Assembly (NCBI GenBank): GCA_964475385.1
Contig: CAYYWV010000002.1
Location: forward strand, 1-58,375
Direction of reading: 5' to 3'
DNA length: 58,375 nt
Source: CAYYWV01 sp964475385
GTDB lineage: Bacteria > Pseudomonadota > Alphaproteobacteria > JAAXGF01
Shown here: positions 54,302 to 58,375 of the stretch, one piece after another
How positions within the stretch are numbered: the stretch's first letter is position 1
Layout: each line of letters starts with the position of its first letter
The notes under the pieces: model-generated
Told to the model about the DNA's origin: nothing
What the model saw: only the letters and a program-made list of their open reading frames with translations
The model's database searches: none
Position numbers and translations under genes: made by a program

Positions 54302-54918
54302 GGCCCGGGCGCGCCCTTCTCGAAGCAGGCGGCGATCAGCGCCGCGAAGGCCCGCGCCCGGTGGCTGATGCGGTGCTTCTCGGCCGGGTCCATCTCGGCG
54401 AAGGTGAGCGCATAGCCGTCGGGCGCGAACACCGGGTCATAGCCGAACCCGCGCGTTCCCCGCGGCGGGAAGACAAGCCGGCCGTGGACCGCGCCCTCGA
54501 AGGTCTCGCAATGGCCGTCGGGCCAGGCGAGCGCGAGCGCGCAGGCGAAATGCGCCCGCCGGTCGGTTTCCGCCGTCTCCGCAAGCGCCGCTTCGAGCCG
54601 GGCCATGGCGGCGGCGAAGTCGCGCGCCGGTCCCGCCCAGCGCGCCGAATGGATTCCCGGCGCGCCGCCGAGCGCCGGCACCACGAGCCCTGAGTCGTCG
54701 GCGAGCGCGGGAAGCCCCGCGGCCCGGGCGGCGGCGCGGGCCTTGATCTCGGCGTTCTCGCGAAAGCTCGCGCCCGTTTCCTCGGGCTCGGGAAGGCCGA
54801 GGGCGGCGGCGGATACGGCCTCGACCCCGAAGGGCGCGATCAGCGCCGCGATCTCGGCGCATTTGCCCGGGTTGTGGGTGGCGACGACCAACCGGTCGCC
54901 GGCGAAGCGCCGCGCCAC
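54298..54918 (-). CDS. rdgB: XTP/dITP pyrophosphatase (RdgB/HAM1)
   Basis: A 206-residue house-cleaning pyrophosphatase for ITP, dITP and XTP. Motifs: VVATHNPGKCAEIAALIAP, ENAEIKARAAARAAGLPALADDSGL with the catalytic Asp, and RGFGYDPVFAPDGY. The GTG start at 54918 is two bases after the rph stop codon; the upstream open frame lies in rph and is rejected. Confidence 0.95.
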   Translation of the reverse strand: MARRFAGDRLVVATHNPGKCAEIAALIAPFGVEAVSAAALGLPEPEETGASFRENAEIKARAAARAAGLPALADDSGLVVPALGGAPGIHSARWAGPARDFAAAMARLEAALAETAETDRRAHFACALALAWPDGHCETFEGAVHGRLVFPPRGTRGFGYDPVFAPDGYALTFAEMDPAEKHRISHRARAFAALIAACFEKGAPGP

Positions 54919-54920
54919 GG

Positions 54921-55643
54921 CTATTCCCCGATGCCCAGCGCTTGGCGTTGAAGCGCGGCCAACCTCTCGATCGCGCGGACGGCGAGCCCGAACAGGGCGT
55001 CGAAGACCTCGCGACTGAACGGCGCCGTCTCGGCGGTGCACTGGATCTCGACCACCGCGCCCTTGGCCGTCAGCACGAAGTTGGCGTCGGCCTCGGCCGT
55101 CGAGTCCTCGGCGTAGTCGAGATCGCAGACCGGCGTTCCCTGGACGAGCCCGCAAGAGACGGCCGCCACTTGGTCGGTGAGCGGCACGGCCCCGAGGTCG
55201 CCCGCCTCGACCAGCCGCGCGAATGCCTGGTGGAGCGCGACCCAGGCCCCGGTGATCGCGGCCGTCCGGGTGCCGCCGTCGGCCTGGAGCACGTCGCAAT
55301 CGATTCGGATCTGGCGCTCGCCCATGGCTTCGAGATCGGTCACCGCGCGCAAGCTGCGGCCGATCAGGCGCTGGATCTCGAGGGTCCGGCCCGATTGCTT
55401 GCCGCGGGCGGCTTCGCGGTCGGTGCGGCTGTGGGTCGCGCGCGGCAGCATGCCGTACTCGGCGGTCACCCAGCCGCGGCCGCTGTCGCGGATGAAAAAG
55501 GGAACCCGCTCCTCGACCGTGGCCGTGCAGAGCACATGGGTGTCGCCGAAGCGGGCGAGGCACGAGCCCTCGGCGTACTTCGCCGCGCCGGGCTCGAGCG
55601 TGACGGGGCGCAGATCCTCGGGCGCGCGGCCGGACGGACGCAT
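54921..55643 (-). CDS. rph: ribonuclease PH
   Basis: A 240-residue phosphorolytic 3'-5' exonuclease that matures tRNA 3' ends. RPVTLEPGAAKYAEGSCLARFGDT, AEYGMLPRATHSRTDREAA, RTLEIQRLIGRSLRAVTDLEAMGERQ and DCDVLQADGGTRTAAITGA are the hallmark blocks. ATG at 55643 follows an AAGAGAGG ribosome-binding site. It is divergent from hrcA with a 217-bp gap. Confidence 0.97.
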   Translation of the reverse strand: MRPSGRAPEDLRPVTLEPGAAKYAEGSCLARFGDTHVLCTATVEERVPFFIRDSGRGWVTAEYGMLPRATHSRTDREAARGKQSGRTLEIQRLIGRSLRAVTDLEAMGERQIRIDCDVLQADGGTRTAAITGAWVALHQAFARLVEAGDLGAVPLTDQVAAVSCGLVQGTPVCDLDYAEDSTAEADANFVLTAKGAVVEIQCTAETAPFSREVFDALFGLAVRAIERLAALQRQALGIGE

Positions 55644-55784
55644 GGCGGGCCTCTCTTTCCAGGGTTCTCCGGGTCGTTCTCGTCGCGCGGCGCGGGGGCG
55701 GCGCGCGGCGAAACTACCCCGCGCCGTGGGGCGCGTAAAGGCTCTCGCGCGCCGCGCTCGGCTTCGCCCGCCCGCCGGCCGGCG

Positions 55785-55813
55785 TTGACGCTCTCGGGCG
55801 CGAACACTACATT
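55785..55813 (+). promoter_or_regulatory. putative hrcA promoter
   Basis: TTGACG and TACATT are 17 bp apart, about 50 bp before the hrcA ATG. A good housekeeping-type match. I saw no CIRCE inverted repeat (TTAGCACTC-N9-GAGTGCTAA) in the rph-hrcA gap. Confidence 0.55.
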
Positions 55814-55860
55814 CCCTTCGCCGCAGGCGCATCCATGCGGCTGAGGGCCGTTTTCACCCA

Positions 55861-56904
55861 ATGGTTACGATCAACGAACTCAACGAGCGCTCGCGGGAGA
55901 TCTTCCGCAAGATCGTCGAGGCTTACGTCGACACCGGCGAGCCCGTGGGCTCGCGCACGGTCTCGCGCCGGCTGGGCTCGACCCTGTCGCCGGCGACGAT
56001 TCGCAACGTGATGGCGGACCTCGAAGACGCCGGGCTTCTCTACGCCCCCCATACTTCGGCCGGCCGGCTGCCGACCGAGACCGGGCTCAAGCTGTTCGTC
56101 GACGGGCTTCTCGAGATCGGCAACATCACGCCCGAAGAGCGCCGGGCGATCGACGAACGCTGCGCGGTCAAGGGCCGCAGCTTCGAGGAGACCGTGACCG
56201 AGGCGACGGCGCTGCTTTCGGGGCTGTCGAGCTGCGCCGGGCTCGTGCTCGCGCCCAAGACCGAAGCGCCGATCAAGCATATCGAGTTCGTGCCGCTCGC
56301 GCCGGGACGCGCGCTCGTGGTGTTGGTGGCCGAGAGCGGCGCGGTCGAAAACCGGGTGATCGACATTCCTTCGGGCATGACGCCGGCCAACCTCGTCGAG
56401 GCCGCCAACTACCTCAACGCGCGGCTTGGCGGGCGCACGCTCGACGAGGTGCGCGCCCTCGTCCAGCGCGAGCTCGAGGAGCACACCGCGCAGATCGACG
56501 CGCTGACCGAGCGCGTGATCTCGGCCGGGCTCGCCCAGCGCGCCGGCGGCGACGAGGACGAGGGGATCTTGATCGTGCGCGGGCGCTCGAAGCTCCTCGA
56601 CGACGTCACCGCGCTCGGCGATCTCGAGCGGCTCCGCCATCTGTTCGACATGCTCGAGACCAAGAAGGATCTCATGCGGCTGCTCGAAATCACCCAGGGC
56701 GCCGAAGGGGTGAAGATCTTCATCGGGGCCGAGAACGAGCTGTTCGGCGTTTCGGGCTGCGCCATGATCCTCGCGCCGCTGTCCGGCGACGGCGTCACCT
56801 GCGTCGGCGCTATCGGGGTGATCGGCCCGACGCACATCAACTACGCCCGGATCATTCCCGTGGTGGACTACACGGCCAAGGTCGTGAGCCGCCTTCTGGG
56901 GTGA
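55861..56904 (+). CDS. hrcA: heat-inducible transcription repressor HrcA
   Basis: A 347-residue repressor of heat-shock operons through CIRCE elements. The winged-helix N-terminus (FRKIVEAYVDTGEPVGSRTV, LSPATIRNVMADLEDAGLL), PHTSAGRLPTETGLKLFVD and the C-terminal inserted dimerisation domain (IFIGAENELFGVSGCAMILA, GVIGPTHINYARIIPVVDY) are complete. It leads hrcA-grpE-dnaK. CIRCE targets are likely elsewhere (for example groESL), since none is visible here. Confidence 0.96.
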   Translation: MVTINELNERSREIFRKIVEAYVDTGEPVGSRTVSRRLGSTLSPATIRNVMADLEDAGLLYAPHTSAGRLPTETGLKLFVDGLLEIGNITPEERRAIDERCAVKGRSFEETVTEATALLSGLSSCAGLVLAPKTEAPIKHIEFVPLAPGRALVVLVAESGAVENRVIDIPSGMTPANLVEAANYLNARLGGRTLDEVRALVQRELEEHTAQIDALTERVISAGLAQRAGGDEDEGILIVRGRSKLLDDVTALGDLERLRHLFDMLETKKDLMRLLEITQGAEGVKIFIGAENELFGVSGCAMILAPLSGDGVTCVGAIGVIGPTHINYARIIPVVDYTAKVVSRLLG

Positions 56905-56951
56905 CCGGCGCGATCGCAACCGACCAACCGATACGGAGATCGGACCGAGCC

Positions 56952-57671
56952 ATGGCGACCGAGAAGAAGAGGACAGCGCCGAAGACCGAGGCGTCCAGCG
57001 AGACGCCCGCACAGACGCCCGCCGAGGCGGCGGCCGAAACCGCGGCCGAGACGGACTCGGCGATCCCGCCCGAGGAACCGTCGGCGGAAACCGCCGAAGC
57101 CAAGACCAGCGCGCCCGACGCGAAGGACGAAGCGGCGTCGTCGGCCGAGGTCCGAGCGGAAAGCGCCGCCGAGGCCGAGGTCGCGCGCGCCCAGGCCGAG
57201 ATCGCAAGCCTTAAGGATCAGCTCCTGAGGGCGCTGGCCGAGACCGAGAACACGCGGCGCCGCGCGGCCAAGGAGCGCGAGGAGGTCAGCAAGTACGCGA
57301 TCACCGGCTTCGCCCGCGACCTGTTGACGGTGGTCGACAACCTGCGCCGGGCGCTCGACGCCCTGCCCGAGGAAAGCCGCAAGGACAAGCGTCTCGCCGC
57401 CTTCGTCGAGGGCATCGAGATGACCGAGCGCGAGTTCCTTTCGATCCTGGAGCGCCACGGCATCCGCCGGATCGAGCCGCTCGGCGAGCGCTTCGATCAC
57501 CGCTATCATCAGGCGATGTACGAGGTCGAGAAGCCCGACAAGCCGGCGGGCACGGTGGTCGAGGTCATGCAGGCCGGCTATCTGATCGCCGACCGCCTCC
57601 TGCGCCCGGCGATGGTCGCGGTCGCCAAGGCTGTCGACAAGCCCAAGGAGCGCGTCGACACCGAGGCCTGA
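56952..57671 (+). CDS. grpE: nucleotide exchange factor GrpE
   Basis: A 239-residue GrpE that releases ADP from DnaK. Residues 1-80 are a Glu/Ala/Thr-rich low-complexity acidic tail, longer than in E. coli. Next come a long coiled coil (EVARAQAEIASLKDQLLRAL, ETENTRRRAAKEREEVSKYA) and the beta-wing domain (GIRRIEPLGERFDHRYHQAM, VEVMQAGYLIADRLLRPAMV). ATG at 56952 preferred. It follows hrcA by 47 bp. Confidence 0.96.
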   Translation: MATEKKRTAPKTEASSETPAQTPAEAAAETAAETDSAIPPEEPSAETAEAKTSAPDAKDEAASSAEVRAESAAEAEVARAQAEIASLKDQLLRALAETENTRRRAAKEREEVSKYAITGFARDLLTVVDNLRRALDALPEESRKDKRLAAFVEGIEMTEREFLSILERHGIRRIEPLGERFDHRYHQAMYEVEKPDKPAGTVVEVMQAGYLIADRLLRPAMVAVAKAVDKPKERVDTEA

Positions 57672-57708
57672 AGCGGGCGCCGGGCCTCTTTAAAGTTGGC
57701 GGCCAGGG

Positions 57709-57737
57709 TTGCGGCGCATCATAGCCGTTCTTATATA
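57709..57737 (+). promoter_or_regulatory. putative dnaK promoter
   Basis: TTGCGG and TATATA are 17 bp apart, in the 186-bp grpE-dnaK gap and about 120 bp before the dnaK ATG. A strong -10. It suggests dnaK has its own start in addition to any read-through from hrcA-grpE; RpoH control is likely but not shown by the motif. Confidence 0.5.
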
Positions 57738-57857
57738 ACCCGCTGTCAAGACGGCGCAGGTCGCACGCGCGACCCGGGCAAGGATTTTCAGACCAGGGGA
57801 CGCCGGCGGTGCCGTTCGTGGCCGCTCGCGTCTGCCGCAACAGGTTGAGGGGATAGA

Positions 57858-58375
57858 ATGAGCAAAGTCATCGGCATTGATCTCGGCACGACGAATAGCT
57901 GTGTCGCCATCATGGAGGGCAAGAACGCCCGCGTGATCGAGAACGCGGAAGGCGCGCGGACCACGCCCTCGATGGTCGCCTTCACCGACGACGGCGAGCG
58001 GCTGGTCGGCCAGGCCGCCAAGCGCCAGGCGGTGACCAATCCGGAAAACACGCTGTTCGCGATCAAGCGTCTGATCGGCCGCAAGTACGACGATCCGACG
58101 ACCAAGAAGGACATGGAGCTCGTCCCCTACAAGATCGTCAAGGCCGACAACGGCGACGCCTGGGTCGAGGTCCGCGGCAAGAAGTACAGCCCGAGCCAGA
58201 TCAGCGCCTTCATCCTTCAAAAGATGAAGGAGACGGCCGAGGCCTATCTCGGCGAGAAGGTCACCCAGGCGGTGATCACGGTGCCGGCCTACTTCAACGA
58301 CTCCCAGCGCCAGGCGACCAAGGACGCCGGCAAGATCGCCGGGCTCGAGGTTCTGCGCATCATCAACGAGCCGAC
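57858..58375 (+). CDS. dnaK: molecular chaperone DnaK, N-terminal part (cut by window end)
   Basis: The first 172 codons of DnaK. The ATPase start VIGIDLGTTNSCVAIMEG (phosphate 1 loop), NPENTLFAIKRLIGRKYDDP, and VITVPAYFNDSQRQATKDAG (connect region) are typical. The Hsp70 ATPase works with GrpE, encoded just upstream. GAGGGGAT lies before the ATG. The rest is beyond the window. Confidence 0.97.
   Translation, partial: MSKVIGIDLGTTNSCVAIMEGKNARVIENAEGARTTPSMVAFTDDGERLVGQAAKRQAVTNPENTLFAIKRLIGRKYDDPTTKKDMELVPYKIVKADNGDAWVEVRGKKYSPSQISAFILQKMKETAEAYLGEKVTQAVITVPAYFNDSQRQATKDAGKIAGLEVLRIINEP

Overview
This is a chromosomal window of about 58 kb from a G+C-rich alphaproteobacterium, most likely in or near the Rhodospirillales. 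The evidence is the gene order (leuS-lptE-holA facing parB-parA-rsmG-mnmG-mnmE; rho-hemJ-hemH-hemE, a gap, then ppsR-maf-aroE-coaE-dnaQ-secB-fxsA-timA-mltA), the alphaproteobacterial-type porin and DUF3576 lipoprotein, an HslV with an N-terminal extension, and two perfect parS sites. I see no insertion sequence, phage, CRISPR array, rRNA or tRNA gene. Nearly all of it is core, origin-proximal chromosome.

Layout: 1-4511 carries the 5' end of a porin gene, two TPR-sulfotransferase genes and a DUF3576 lipoprotein gene. 4681-8849 is leuS-lptE-holA. 8804-14481 (minus strand) is mnmE-mnmG-rsmG-parA-parB, with one parS inside rsmG and one between mnmG and mnmE. 14513-18966 is a short accessory block (a thioredoxin-like [2Fe-2S] protein, DUF6489, a DUF255 protein, a quinone oxidoreductase and a MarR regulator) lying between mnmE and rho. 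19011-23050 (minus) is rho, hemJ, hemH and hemE.

The 471-bp gap 23051-23521 between hemE and ppsR sits where oriC lies in Caulobacter and Rickettsia. It holds six degenerate DnaA-box-like 9-mers and four GANTC sites, and genes on both sides are transcribed away from it. I call it the candidate replication origin.

23522-36818 continues with ppsR-maf-aroE-coaE-dnaQ, then secB and fxsA (minus), then a tightly coupled chain timA-mltA-lutA-lutB-lutC-smr, then hslV-hslU (minus) and a stand-alone cyclic-nucleotide-binding protein (minus). 36987-41901 is a histidine operon (hisB-DUF2628-hisH-GNAT-hisA-hisF-hisI-hisE) followed by a HIT protein. 42019-45800 is a DctPQM TRAP transporter plus an isocitrate lyase/PEP mutase family enzyme. 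45896-53107 has a cyclophilin, a DUF1127 protein, comM, gshB, a DolP-like BON lipoprotein, yraN, rsmI and a divergent LppC/LpoA-type lipoprotein. 53129-58375 has hemW-rdgB-rph (minus) facing away from the heat-shock genes hrcA-grpE-dnaK (dnaK is cut by the window end).

The least explained signal is not a gene. It is a short, AT-rich, imperfect palindrome, about TTGYATATRCAA, found six times in a window where such AT-rich words are rare. Copies lie immediately before marR, in the gap behind marR, just before parA, upstream of hslU and hisI, and in the smr/hslU gap. Copies inside genes are read in different frames, so selection appears to act on the DNA. It may be the operator of the MarR protein encoded here or a chromosome-organising site. 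This could be tested but is unproven.
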